A DNA stretch of 64,000 nucleotides, from contig NZ_JANAVJ010000015.1 in the NCBI RefSeq assembly GCF_024213375.1, positions 48,799-112,798 on the forward strand, in the 5' to 3' direction. Position 1 is the stretch's first letter. Every line of letters begins with the position of its first letter. Shown here in pieces: positions 7,326 to 15,601 of the stretch. The notes under the pieces were generated by a model, which was not told where the DNA came from, searched no databases, and saw only the letters and a program-made list of their open reading frames with translations. Position numbers and translations under genes: made by a program. The DNA is from Paenibacillus sp. MZ04-78.2 (GTDB lineage: Bacteria > Bacillota > Bacilli > Paenibacillales > NBRC-103111).

Positions 7326-9302
7326 TTAATCCTGCAGATCAATGACGACCATCTGGTGGCATTCGAGCTCGGGCAGCGTATACTCGATGCCTTCGGCGGA
7401 CGCTCTGTAATCGAGCGGCGTTCCTTGCGGCGCCAAATAGATGCCCTTTACTTGTCGACCCGGCAAACGCAGCTTCACGTCGATATGATAGAGCGGAACG
7501 ATGTCCTCAATGATCTCGACGCCTTCGCCGCGCTTGACCGGTACGGCGTACAGCAGATGGTTCACGAGACGGCGCTCGCCCCGCTGCTCCTGCAGCGTGA
7601 TGATCCCTTGGGCGGGCAGGCTTGTCGTCAGCGTCTTGTCCGGCACCAGCCGGTCCAGCGCGTAGAGCACCATTTCTTTCAGGAACAGGCTGCCCTTCGT
7701 CGCGTAGTCCTCAAAAACGTTCCAAGCGATGTAAATGCCGCTGGCTCCCTCCACCATTCCCGGGCCGCCGTCGTTCATCGAGCTGGGCGTATGCTGGTGC
7801 GACGAGAATGCGAATACTTCCCGGTTAAAATAAGGATCTTCGCGCCGCCCCAGCTCGGTTCCGCCGTCCAAAGCGATCTTCTGCCCCGCCGCGTACATGA
7901 CGAACGACGCTTCGCCAAGGCTCCGCAGCGGAAATTTCGGGCGGAAGTAATCCGGCTTGAATGGATTCTCACCGACCCGCCGCACACCGAAATCGATGGC
8001 GAAATCGCGCTCCTCCGCGTCCAGGCCGGACTTGCCCGAAGCGAGCAGCTTCCCGCCCTGCCGGAGAAACTGCTCCAGCTTCGCGCGCAGTTGGTCCGAG
8101 ATCAGCACGTAGTCCGGCAGTATAAGGACTTTGTATCGGCCAAAATCGGCGTCCGGATCGATCACGTCGAACAAAAACTTGCCTTCAAGCAGCATTCGTA
8201 CCGCCCCGGCGTCGGAGTTGCCCGTGAACATCGCGCCGCCCATTTTGCCCACGCCGACCGATTCGACGGACAGCAGCCCGATATCCGCGATCGCCGTCGT
8301 GTCCGCGCACCACGCTTCCTTCCGCTCAACCTCGGCGTATGCTTGGCCGATCAGCTCGTAGGTGGCCGGGTCCATCAGCCCTTCGGGATGCAGTTGGTCG
8401 CCGATGGAGCAGCGCGCCCCGTTCGCCAAGCTGAGCGCCGTTTCGTAGCGCAGCGCATTCGGATGCTTGTAGCCGCCGAATTCGCCCCAGAACGTGTGGA
8501 ATTTGCCGGTCATGCCGAGGAAATCCATGCCGAGCGGCTGCGCGTAGCGGGCCGACAGCGGGAAATGATCGTAGCCCCAGCCGCCGGTAGGCAGCGATTC
8601 CAGCTCCAGATGCGTGTTCATCGCTTCCAAGTCCCGGCGTCCCTGCGAGATATGCCCCGCGTTGTGGAAAATCGGCATCTCCGGCTTAATCGCATGGATC
8701 GCTTCGCGAATCCGCTGCGTATAATTCGCATAAATCCGCTCGCCCTGCTCGACAACATGCCGCTTCTCGCGCGGGTCTTTTCCTTCCCCGCGCAGCATGG
8801 CTACGCACGTATGGCAGTAGCAGGTGCGGACGCCGACGATGTCGAGGAAGATGCCGTCGGCATCGTACTTGCGTACGACCTCCTCCACCTGGCGGATCAT
8901 CAGATCGAGATAAGGCGAATTCAAGCAAAACTGATGGTACCCCGGCGTCATGAACCCTTTCACCCAGTTTGTCTGGTCGTTCTCGTCCCGCATCAGCCAT
9001 TCGGGATGGACACGAGCCAGCTTCTCGTCGAAGCCGACCGACAAGTAGACCGGAATCTTCACGCCGATCTCGTGCGCCGCTTCGATCTGCGCGCCGAGCA
9101 GGTCGAAATCCAGATGCGGGTGAATCTCGTTCGTCTCGGAAGGAAAATACGCCCAGCCATGGTGACATTTTGCGAAGACGGTAATCGAGTCGACATGTCC
9201 TTGCTTGAGCATTTCCTGGAACTGCGGCTTGGAGAACTTCCGCCCGATATGCGGGATCATTTCAGAGGTGTGGAAATCTAAGTGTACTTGCCGGAATCGC
9301 AT
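7326..9302 (-). CDS. Glycoside hydrolase with beta-galactosidase trimerisation domain
   Basis: A protein of 658 residues without a signal peptide, so it should act inside the cell. The N-terminal half (about 1-340) is a TIM barrel of the hypothetical glycosyl hydrolase 6 type, with DADGIFLDIVG marking a central strand, and a Cys pair (CYCHTC) right behind it. The middle (about 365-560) resembles the Rossmann-like trimerisation domain of GH42 beta-galactosidases (KVLILPDYVLISDQLRAKLE, LLASGKSGLD). A beta-rich C-terminal tail follows. The ATG at 9302 has a GAGGTCGCC site. It stands upstream of the YesM/YesN-transporter cluster on the same strand and probably cleaves the imported oligosaccharide. 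Substrate and catalytic acids cannot be assigned from the sequence alone. Confidence 0.8.
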   Translation of the reverse strand: MRFRQVHLDFHTSEMIPHIGRKFSKPQFQEMLKQGHVDSITVFAKCHHGWAYFPSETNEIHPHLDFDLLGAQIEAAHEIGVKIPVYLSVGFDEKLARVHPEWLMRDENDQTNWVKGFMTPGYHQFCLNSPYLDLMIRQVEEVVRKYDADGIFLDIVGVRTCYCHTCVAMLRGEGKDPREKRHVVEQGERIYANYTQRIREAIHAIKPEMPIFHNAGHISQGRRDLEAMNTHLELESLPTGGWGYDHFPLSARYAQPLGMDFLGMTGKFHTFWGEFGGYKHPNALRYETALSLANGARCSIGDQLHPEGLMDPATYELIGQAYAEVERKEAWCADTTAIADIGLLSVESVGVGKMGGAMFTGNSDAGAVRMLLEGKFLFDVIDPDADFGRYKVLILPDYVLISDQLRAKLEQFLRQGGKLLASGKSGLDAEERDFAIDFGVRRVGENPFKPDYFRPKFPLRSLGEASFVMYAAGQKIALDGGTELGRREDPYFNREVFAFSSHQHTPSSMNDGGPGMVEGASGIYIAWNVFEDYATKGSLFLKEMVLYALDRLVPDKTLTTSLPAQGIITLQEQRGERRLVNHLLYAVPVKRGEGVEIIEDIVPLYHIDVKLRLPGRQVKGIYLAPQGTPLDYRASAEGIEYTLPELECHQMVVIDLQD

Positions 9303-9356
9303 CGTATGGCGACCTCGCTTTCTTGGTATAGGTGAGTACGAAACCCGTGAATTTGA

Positions 9357-9446
9357 TTAGAATTGCAGCAGCCGGTCGTTGTCCTTATCGTAGCGGTCCA
9401 GCTGCGCTTGTGTCAGACTGCCGCCTAACCGTTTCCGCTCCTCCAT
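9357..9446 (-). CDS. 29-residue ORF, possible remnant of a phytanoyl-CoA dioxygenase gene
   Basis: ATG at 9446 follows a good GGAGG site (10-base spacing) and opens 29 codons ending with TAA at 9357, 54 bases upstream of the glycoside hydrolase start. The middle of the peptide (LTQAQLDRYDKD) looks like the first helix of PhyH/phytanoyl-CoA dioxygenase proteins, which often continue with a Gly-Tyr motif. Here the sequence turns to NDRLLQF and stops. It is either a decayed gene start or a short leader peptide for the hydrolase. The resemblance rests on recognition only. Confidence 0.3.
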   Translation of the reverse strand: MEERKRLGGSLTQAQLDRYDKDNDRLLQF

Positions 9447-9585
9447 CGCCTTCCAGCCTCCTGCGCTTTTTCTTTTGTCGGGGTTATTGTATCATTAGGA
9501 CGTTGGAAATGTATTTGAAAGGCCTTCCATCGATTTGTACAAAATTCCGCTATTCGCGAGAACTTAACGCCCGGAGGAATCCGAG

Positions 9586-10449
9586 ATGAAGGATTTGGCA
9601 GAAATCGCTCCGTATGTGCGTTCGGCCGCACCCTATACGTATAACGGAGGCGAGCATGAAGGAACCAGAGTCGGTTATACGTTCGCCTATCACCTGTTTC
9701 TGGACGGCCGCGGAGATATCGTCGTGGATAGCGTCACGTATTCCGTGGAAAAAGGCACCCTGATTTTCATCCGTCCGGGGCAGGTGCATTCGTTTCATCA
9801 TAAGTCCGGCTTTCCGCTCGATTCGTATAACATATACTGCGATTTATGGGAGCAGCATCAGGTGCCGGAGCCGCGCTTCGCCTTTTATCCCGATCCGCCC
9901 AACCGGTCGATGCTGACCCGGCAGGAAGCCTGCCCCGAACTGGACGAATTTTCGACCAAAACGTCGCTGAGCCCCTATCCGCATCTGATTGAGCTGTTCG
10001 TGCAAATCGCCAGATCGGAGGACGCTCCTTATTATGCGCAATCGATTACGGGGGCGCTGATGCGCGCATTTCTGCTGCGCTGGTACAACAGTATCAAGAG
10101 CGCCGCACCGAACGATTACCGCATCCTGCAAATTATGGAGGAGATGGAGCGGCACCCGGAGCACCGTTATTCGTTCGAGGACTGGTGCCGCAAATGCCGA
10201 CTGAAAAAGTCCTACTTTTACAAGTTGTTCAAGCAGGAAACCGGCACGACCCCGAAGGAGTATCTGCTGCGGATGAAAATGAAAAAAGCGGCCAATTTGC
10301 TGCTGGAAAGCCGGCAGTCGGTCACATCGATCTCGGACAACCTTGGCTACGATTCGATCCATTATTTTTCCAAGCAGTTTACCGCCTTTTACGGGATCAG
10401 TCCGACGGCTTTCCGCAGCCGGAACAGTCTGCCGCGGGATTCGGGCTAG
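9586..10449 (+). CDS. AraC family transcriptional regulator with cupin sensor domain
   Basis: A regulator of 287 residues. The N-terminal half (about 10-130) is a cupin-like sugar-sensing domain (YHLFLDGRGDI, LIFIRPGQVHSFHH). The last 100 residues form the AraC double helix-turn-helix (FEDWCRKCRLKKSYFYKLFK and ISDNLGYDSIHYFSKQF). The ATG at 9586 has GGAGG 8 bases upstream. It is divergent from the glycoside hydrolase at 9302, with 283 bp between them that hold only the short ORF at 9357-9446, so it is a good candidate regulator of that hydrolase. Confidence 0.9.
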   Translation: MKDLAEIAPYVRSAAPYTYNGGEHEGTRVGYTFAYHLFLDGRGDIVVDSVTYSVEKGTLIFIRPGQVHSFHHKSGFPLDSYNIYCDLWEQHQVPEPRFAFYPDPPNRSMLTRQEACPELDEFSTKTSLSPYPHLIELFVQIARSEDAPYYAQSITGALMRAFLLRWYNSIKSAAPNDYRILQIMEEMERHPEHRYSFEDWCRKCRLKKSYFYKLFKQETGTTPKEYLLRMKMKKAANLLLESRQSVTSISDNLGYDSIHYFSKQFTAFYGISPTAFRSRNSLPRDSG

Positions 10450-11079
10450 CGGCCGGCCGAAGCTCGCCAATTTCAGGTTCCATCACGTGCTCCAGCACGG
10501 AGGCCGTACAACGGTTGACCGATGCTTCGATATAGTGAAAAACCTCGTCACGCCGCAGAAACTCTAGCGGCTCGCGCATTGTCGTTTCGTCAAAATTGAA
10601 ATCTTGGTCGAGATAGCCGAGCAATCGATAAGTGTACGAGTGCCGCCATAACTTACGAATGGAAAAGTGATGGACATAATCGGCAGCAGCCCGAGGGACA
10701 TGCCGATGCAATAGCCGAATTGCGCTCCGATGATGGAAGTGGCGGCCACTATCAGCATTTTGCCGTATGCCTCACGGACCTGCCCCATCGAATGGAGCAT
10801 CCGAGTCACGAAATAGACGGCAGCGACTGCGACCGCGATACCGACGCCCCAGCCGAAGCTGTAGACGAGATAGGTGAAAATGAGATCCCCATGAACATAC
10901 GGCAACTTCGGATTAACCACCCCGAATCCGCGACCCCACCAGCCGGCGCTGCTCAGTGCCTCTCTCATCTGGATATACATATACCCCCCACCCGAAGGGT
11001 CTGCGAACGGATAAAGAAAAGCACCGAGACGATATTTCATATACTGATGACCTATCGTAATCACCGCCGCTGCGCACAT
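10450..11079 (-). pseudogene. Decayed FtsW/RodA/SpoVE-type genes (5'-truncated copy plus a start fragment)
   Basis: From 11079 downwards, about 140 residues match the C-terminal half of SEDS-family proteins: GRGFGVVNP, HGDLIFTYLVYSFGW, GLLPIMSITFPFVSYGGT. The match breaks off after YGGT, where normal proteins carry one more membrane helix. About 90 bases on, another frame encodes MREPLEFLRRDEVFHYIEAS, which resembles the small HAAS-like domain found at the start of some Paenibacillus SEDS proteins. Thus a C-terminal piece and an N-terminal piece stand in tandem, and neither is complete. The region runs up to the end of the AraC gene. It is clearly broken; which parent copy is intact elsewhere cannot be seen. 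Confidence 0.65.
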
Positions 11080-11083
11080 CAGG

Positions 11084-11431
11084 AGAAACCCCTACAAAGG
11101 ATTAAGCAATTTAGTCGGGGGAAAAATCGAAAGTGGAGAAACAGGGCTTGAAGCTGCGTACAAAGAATTATTTGAAGAAACCTGCATTTCCAAAGAAGAT
11201 GTGACTTTGCATCATTTAATGGATTTTAGATATTATTTGCAGAACTGCTATGTTGAAGTTTATGTCGGCAAATTAACGCGTGAAGTCGTCGTTTCAGGGG
11301 AAGAGAACGAATTGTATTGGTCTGACTTAAATCAAGATTTTTTTGACATGACCCTTTTTGCGGGCGAAGGAAACATCGGTCATATGATCGAACAAGTGAA
11401 GTTGAGCCACAGCCTATGGCTAGCCGATTAA
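11084..11431 (+). pseudogene. 5'-truncated NUDIX hydrolase
   Basis: The reading frame runs into TAA at 11429-11431 and encodes an almost complete NUDIX box (GGKIESGETGLEAAYKELFEET) with the conserved glutamates. The first strand in front of it is missing: the frame enters at NPYKGLSNLVGG with no start codon and no ribosome site nearby. Just upstream, sequence on the other strand belongs to the truncated SEDS gene. The only start in frame is GTG at 11201, after the catalytic box, so the gene is very likely dead. Intact relatives are 8-oxo-dGTP or nucleotide pyrophosphatases of about 150 residues. Confidence 0.65.
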
Positions 11432-11477
11432 AAAAGCACAAGCTCTGCCGAATTTGATCGGCGGGCCTGTGCTTTTT
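11431..11477. terminator. Bidirectional terminator
   Basis: An imperfect stem pairs GCACA and GCCGA with TCGGC and TGTGC, framed by A6 on the left and T6 on the right. It ends the NUDIX remnant on the plus strand and can serve the convergent gene at 11517 on the minus strand. Confidence 0.7.
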
Positions 11478-11516
11478 TCGCTTAATTGACACGGTGCGGC
11501 ACGAACCTGCGTCCGG

Positions 11517-11834
11517 TCAGCGAACTTGCTTCGGCTGCTCGGTGTTCGATGCGACCACATCCAAGCTTTGCTGCGTCTGATTCAACTGGTCCTGCACCTG
11601 CACGAGCTCCTGTCCGTGATGCTCGTGGTCCTGCGCCGCCATCTGGCTCTGTGCCTTCGCCAGCGCCTGCTGCGCCGACTCCATCTCCGCGAGCGCTGCG
11701 GACAGCTTGTGCGGATCGGACTGAAGCTGCGCGTGGCGGACGGCCATTTCGGCGTCCTTGGCGACCTGGATCGCTTTCTCCGCGTTGTCGATCACATGCC
11801 GGATCGGCATTTGATGCTGGTTGACCTGTGTCAT
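11517..11834 (-). CDS. Small hydrophilic helical protein of unknown function
   Basis: A protein of 105 residues, rich in Gln, Ala and His, without signal peptide or membrane segment. Heptad-like patterns (HVIDNAEKAIQVAKDAEMAV, ALAEMESAQQALAKAQSQM) suggest a long coiled coil. The ATG at 11834 is preferred because AGGAAG lies 9 bases upstream; ATG codons at 11843 and 11858 extend the frame but fit the site poorly. It follows folA and thyA on the same strand with a gap of about 100 bases, so co-transcription is possible. I do not recognise the family. Confidence 0.6.
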   Translation of the reverse strand: MTQVNQHQMPIRHVIDNAEKAIQVAKDAEMAVRHAQLQSDPHKLSAALAEMESAQQALAKAQSQMAAQDHEHHGQELVQVQDQLNQTQQSLDVVASNTEQPKQVR

Positions 11835-11937
11835 GTTCGGCATCTTCCTCTCAATCATGCTGGGATGTGCACACGGTTCAACCTTTAAGATGCGCGAAAA
11901 GCTCCGGCTTCATTCCTTTTTTGGAGAAACGTTACAT

Positions 11938-12438
11938 TTAGGCCCGCTCATACAAGACAAAATCGTAATCGTACGGGTTTTTCTCGTCCTTCACGCCGCG
12001 CTGTCGCGACACCTCGCGCCATTCGCCGGGCTCAAGCTCGGGAAAAAACGTATCCGCCGCGAACCGGTGTGCGATCTCCGTAATGTACAGCCGGTCCGCG
12101 AACGGGAGCAGCTGCCGGTATACCTCCGCGCCGCCGATGACGAACAGCTCCTCGGATGCCCAGCTTCCGCCGCGGCCGTAATCGGCGGCCGCCTCCTGCG
12201 CCGAATGGACCACTTCGCAGCCCGGCGCAGCGAATCGTTCGTCCCGGGTCAGCACGACATTGCGCCGTCCGGGCAAGGGTTTGCCGATGGAATCGAACGT
12301 CTTGCGGCCCATCAGCACCGTATGCCCCTTCGTCGTTTGCTTGAAATAAGCCAAATCCGCCGGCAAGCGCCACGGCAGCTTATTGTCGATGCCGATGCCG
12401 CGGGCTTCGTCCATCGCCAGTATGAAAGAAATCGTCAC
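11938..12438 (-). CDS. folA: Dihydrofolate reductase
   Basis: Reduces dihydrofolate to tetrahydrofolate with NADPH in the cytosol. The 166 residues are full length. The substrate loop (ARGIGIDNKLPWRLPADLAY) holds the conserved Trp and catalytic Asp-type acid, and NADPH-binding segments (VLMGRKTFDSIGKPLPGR, FVIGGAEVYRQLLP) follow. The start is GTG at 12438 with AAGGAGGG upstream. It lies 39 bases behind thymidylate synthase, the usual pairing, because that enzyme makes the dihydrofolate recycled here. Its GC content looks higher than that of thyA. Confidence 0.96.
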   Translation of the reverse strand: MTISFILAMDEARGIGIDNKLPWRLPADLAYFKQTTKGHTVLMGRKTFDSIGKPLPGRRNVVLTRDERFAAPGCEVVHSAQEAAADYGRGGSWASEELFVIGGAEVYRQLLPFADRLYITEIAHRFAADTFFPELEPGEWREVSRQRGVKDEKNPYDYDFVLYERA

Positions 12439-12477
12439 GCGAACGCCCTCCTTGTCTTTTGTCTTATTCTCATTTTG

Positions 12478-13272
12478 CTAGATAGCTATAGGAGCCTTGA
12501 TACCGGGATGGGACTGATACCCTTCAAACTCAAAATCATCGAATTTGTAGTCAAAAATGGATTCCGGTTTGCGTTTAATCCTAAGTTCTGGTAGAGGATA
12601 TGGCTCTCTCGTTAACTGTAATTGAACCTGCTCTATATGATTTAAATAGATATGCACGTCGCCGCCCGTCCAGATCAGGTCACCGACTTCAAGATTGCAC
12701 TGCTCCGCCACCATATAAGTCAGGAGCGCATACGATGCTATGTTAAATGGAAGGCCCAGGAAGGTATCGACAGACCGCATCTGAAACATGCAGGACAGCC
12801 GGCCATTGGCTACATAGAATTGAAATGCATAATGACAAGGCGGTAAAGCCATCTGGTCTACCTCTGCAACATTCCAAGCGCTAACCAAATGCCTGCGGGA
12901 ATCCGGATTCGTTTTGATTTGATTTATGACGTTGGTTATTTGATCAATGATTCTGCCATCAGGAGCATGCCAAGTCCTCCACTGAGCACCGTAGACACGG
13001 CCAAGATTGCCATCCTCATCGGCCCATTCATCCCAAATCGTAACGCCGTTCTCACGAAGATAGTTCACATTCGTACTGCCGCTTAAGAACCACAGCAGTT
13101 CATGAACAATCGATTTTATATGCAGTTTTTTGGTCGTCAGCAGCGGAAATCCTTTTGTCAAATCTATTCTCATCTGCCTTCCAAAAACGGAAACCGTACC
13201 CGTGCCAGTTCGATCCTCCTTACGAACCCCCTGTTCCAGTACATCACTAAGCAGGTCTAAATATGCTCTCAT
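12478..13272 (-). CDS. thyA: Thymidylate synthase
   Basis: Makes dTMP from dUMP using methylene-tetrahydrofolate. The 264 residues equal the length of the E. coli enzyme. Visible landmarks are the dUMP-binding Arg near the start (EDRTGTGT), the catalytic Cys in [10 protein letters not shown] at about residue 146, the RSVD phosphate-binding segment, the GDVHIYLNH segment and the C-terminal PIAI that closes the active site. It is first in a unit with folA. Codon and base usage looks more A+T rich than folA and the genes to the left, resembling the Ter block on its other side. The 5' region between 13273 and 13462 shows no further gene. Confidence 0.97.
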   Translation of the reverse strand: MRAYLDLLSDVLEQGVRKEDRTGTGTVSVFGRQMRIDLTKGFPLLTTKKLHIKSIVHELLWFLSGSTNVNYLRENGVTIWDEWADEDGNLGRVYGAQWRTWHAPDGRIIDQITNVINQIKTNPDSRRHLVSAWNVAEVDQMALPPCHYAFQFYVANGRLSCMFQMRSVDTFLGLPFNIASYALLTYMVAEQCNLEVGDLIWTGGDVHIYLNHIEQVQLQLTREPYPLPELRIKRKPESIFDYKFDDFEFEGYQSHPGIKAPIAI

Positions 13273-13462
13273 TCGTTATGTCCATTCCTTTCGCTACACT
13301 CAAGGCACAAAACGAGATGAACCCGATGTGCTTTGAGCATTTTTATCTCTTAATTTGCTATGCCATTCTACGTGAGTGCGATCTGTTGTCTTCGCCGCAG
13401 CCTGAGGAATCCATAAATATCATTATATAACGAGTCCGGGTTTTAGGCCATCCATCCTTTGA

Positions 13463-13558
13463 TTACCGGTTTATCTCGGAAATAGATTCTGCGCGTTCAG
13501 ATGCTGCCACAATGGTGAGTACCAGTAATAGTCCCAAGCAAATCAAGAAATCTATCAT
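13463..13558 (-). CDS. 31-residue hydrophobic membrane peptide
   Basis: ATG at 13558 has GAGGTG exactly 6 bases upstream and opens 31 codons ending in TAA at 13463. The peptide has one hydrophobic helix (FLICLGLLLVLTIVAA, about residues 4-19) and a charged tail (SERAESISEINR). It lies alone in the 457-bp space between thyA and the ATP-grasp gene, behind the latter's terminator. Size and layout recall single-helix small membrane proteins or type I toxin peptides, though the tail is not lysine-rich. The function is unknown. Confidence 0.45.
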   Translation of the reverse strand: MIDFLICLGLLLVLTIVAASERAESISEINR

Positions 13559-13694
13559 GCTGTTCACCTCATCATTTTTTGCTAATGTATATGTGTATCA
13601 GCGAAGGCGTATGCTAGCATTGTTTCCACATTTGTCTACTTTATTTCATTGCAGGGTGTCGGTTTCTACCTTTATTCTGGCAGGTAGACAAAAA

Positions 13695-13725
13695 ACCTCA
13701 CTTCATCCCTTGGATGAAGCGAGGT
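13695..13725 (-). terminator. Terminator of the Ter operon
   Basis: A strong stem of about 14 bp with one mismatch (13695-13708 with 13712-13725) is followed on the minus strand by T6. It lies directly behind the ATP-grasp stop at 13730 and ends the long minus-strand operon. Confidence 0.8.
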
Positions 13726-13729
13726 CTTT

Positions 13730-14752
13730 TTACAATTCGTGTTTTAACAGCACTTCCTTTTCAATATGAGTGGCCATTAAGTTGAGGTTTGGCTCCGGTA
13801 CCACAATCTCCTCGTTCAGCAACATTTTGACGGCTAGATATGGAAAGTTAATGCCGCTTAAACAAGAGGTGTATAACCCCCCCGACATTCTCGGGTTGAT
13901 TTCAAGCAGCTTGGGTGTATCGTCTTGGTAAATAAATTGGATATTGAAGTTGTATTGAAGCGGAATGCGTTCATAAATGGCAGCAGCCAACCGGATCAGC
14001 TCCGAATTATCTTCCAGCGCTCGAATCCTCCCCTCCACCTTCTTACGAGGAACGGCTGCCAGAAGACTCTGCTGGCTTCCCAGACAATCTACACTATATT
14101 CCGGGCCCGTTAGCAGCTCCATAACCATGAGTGGCTCGAAGGATTCCGCGACAGACAGCATCCTCATTACATCGCCAATGTACATATTAGGTTTAACCGA
14201 GCGATACAAGATGTCGAGCGTTGGCGGCATGTCATCGATAACTCGAAAGCCTGCTCCCCCCTCGCCGGTAACGGGCTTAAAACAAGCGTTCAGCCCCTTA
14301 TCCTTAAGACTCAGGAAAGCTGCTTCAAACTCCTCGGACGTGGAGACGATGTGATACTCCGGTATGGTAAGCCCCTCTATACCGGCGAGTTTCCGAAACA
14401 CATCTCCCTTATCCGAAACGAGACGAAGTAAGTCAGCATTTCCCCCAAGCATTACTTTTGTGCCCATGCGTTCAAATTCATCAGCATACTTGGCAATTTC
14501 CGATAATCCGAAGTGAGGGATAAAGATGTCGATAGCGTGCTGCCGGCAATAATCGATACAAAACTGTGGATATTGTTCCATCGACAGGTCTGGTTCCAAG
14601 TCTGCGTGATCTGCAGCCTGAAGCATGAGTGAATGTCGCTTGGGATGAGTTGCATAGATCTCAACGACCTTGCCATCCGGGTTGTTCCTGATCTTATCCA
14701 CGTAATGCGCTGCCGTTGCAAAGGTTCGATTAAACCATATCCGTGTTGTCAT
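13730..14752 (-). CDS. ATP-grasp ligase of the Ter-associated pathway
   Basis: A protein of 340 residues with an ATP-grasp fold: N-terminal Rossmann-like part, a central ATP-binding part (ACFKPVTGEGGAGFRVID) and a metal-binding end (PKLLEINPRMSGG). ATP-grasp enzymes join a carboxylate to an amine or similar nucleophile through an acyl phosphate. It is the last gene of the Ter operon, 21 bases behind the HAD gene. It fits the ATPgrasp_Ter family, proposed to act in synthesis of a nucleoside-like metabolite. The actual substrates are unknown. Confidence 0.82.
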   Translation of the reverse strand: MTTRIWFNRTFATAAHYVDKIRNNPDGKVVEIYATHPKRHSLMLQAADHADLEPDLSMEQYPQFCIDYCRQHAIDIFIPHFGLSEIAKYADEFERMGTKVMLGGNADLLRLVSDKGDVFRKLAGIEGLTIPEYHIVSTSEEFEAAFLSLKDKGLNACFKPVTGEGGAGFRVIDDMPPTLDILYRSVKPNMYIGDVMRMLSVAESFEPLMVMELLTGPEYSVDCLGSQQSLLAAVPRKKVEGRIRALEDNSELIRLAAAIYERIPLQYNFNIQFIYQDDTPKLLEINPRMSGGLYTSCLSGINFPYLAVKMLLNEEIVVPEPNLNLMATHIEKEVLLKHEL

Positions 14753-14773
14753 TCGTAATCGCCTCCTGGTTGA

Positions 14774-15601
14774 TCAGCTGGCCGATGAGTTTTGCGCAAG
14801 GTAGTGTTGCAGTTCGCGATGGACCCGTTCCAGTATTTCTTCGGAAGCTCGAATCCCCGTTTTCTGTGTAAATTGATACATGAATCCGGATGACGACTTA
14901 CCAAAGAGCTCTCCATGACCGGGTGCAATCGCATAGTCAGCGATAGCTAACAAGCTCGCATCCAGGAGAGAGTCGCCAGAAGCTGCAATAAACTTGGAGC
15001 CTAGCCGTTTACTAAGGTGAAGCATCGCCTCCCCCTTGGTCACGCGAGCCGGGACCAGATATACTTTCCGCCCTTGTACGGAAAGTACCCATCCCATGGG
15101 ATGTATGGTTTCTCGGAACTGATCTAACCGCTCGAAAGGTGTTTTTTTCGGGTCAATGATCATCGTGTAAAACAAACCATCGCAAAGCCATCCGCGTAAT
15201 GCCCATTCAGGCGAGGAGATTTGGTCATACATCGCCTTTACTTCCAGATGATCTGCGCTCATGCGCAACGCGCTTTGAACAAGTGCCGACCATTCCTCAT
15301 CAGGGGAGCCATCAATCAGAATGTTCCCCCCATTGCTAGTTATCGCATATCTCAGGTTCAAGTCCTTGTTGAAGTAAAAGACCCTCTTGTACTGTGTAAT
15401 GGTACGGGTGGTCACGGGTACAATGAATGCGGATTTCGCGATTTCGCTTAACTGGGTTATTGCACGCTTCGTCATGAAAGAGGTGTAGGCCCCCCCATTT
15501 TCTTCGACCGGTATTAATTCTTCCTCGGGTACGATCTCATCCATAGAGTTCTTCGAATAGATGAGGGTTTTATCCAAATCACTAGCGAAAATCAAGGTCA
15601 T
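14774..15601 (-). CDS. HAD-superfamily phosphatase of the Ter-associated pathway
   Basis: A protein of 275 residues beginning with the HAD nucleophile motif (FASDLDKTLIYS, Asp8 and Asp10). A mid-length insertion typical of the C2/IIB cap group follows, then the late motif ASGDSLLDASLLAIADYAIAPG, which holds the metal-binding Asp residues. It is probably a sugar- or nucleotide-phosphate phosphatase. The ATG overlaps the stop of the StiP gene by 4 bases, so translation is coupled. In the proposed pathway it would remove phosphate from an intermediate made by the phosphoribosyltransferase-like enzymes; that role is inferred from context. Confidence 0.82.
   Translation of the reverse strand: MTLIFASDLDKTLIYSKNSMDEIVPEEELIPVEENGGAYTSFMTKRAITQLSEIAKSAFIVPVTTRTITQYKRVFYFNKDLNLRYAITSNGGNILIDGSPDEEWSALVQSALRMSADHLEVKAMYDQISSPEWALRGWLCDGLFYTMIIDPKKTPFERLDQFRETIHPMGWVLSVQGRKVYLVPARVTKGEAMLHLSKRLGSKFIAASGDSLLDASLLAIADYAIAPGHGELFGKSSSGFMYQFTQKTGIRASEEILERVHRELQHYLAQNSSAS

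Noticed and set aside
13512..13769. 85-codon plus-strand frame between thyA and the ATP-grasp gene
   Set aside because: It runs through the Ter operon terminator, lacks a ribosome site and overlaps the end of the ATP-grasp gene.
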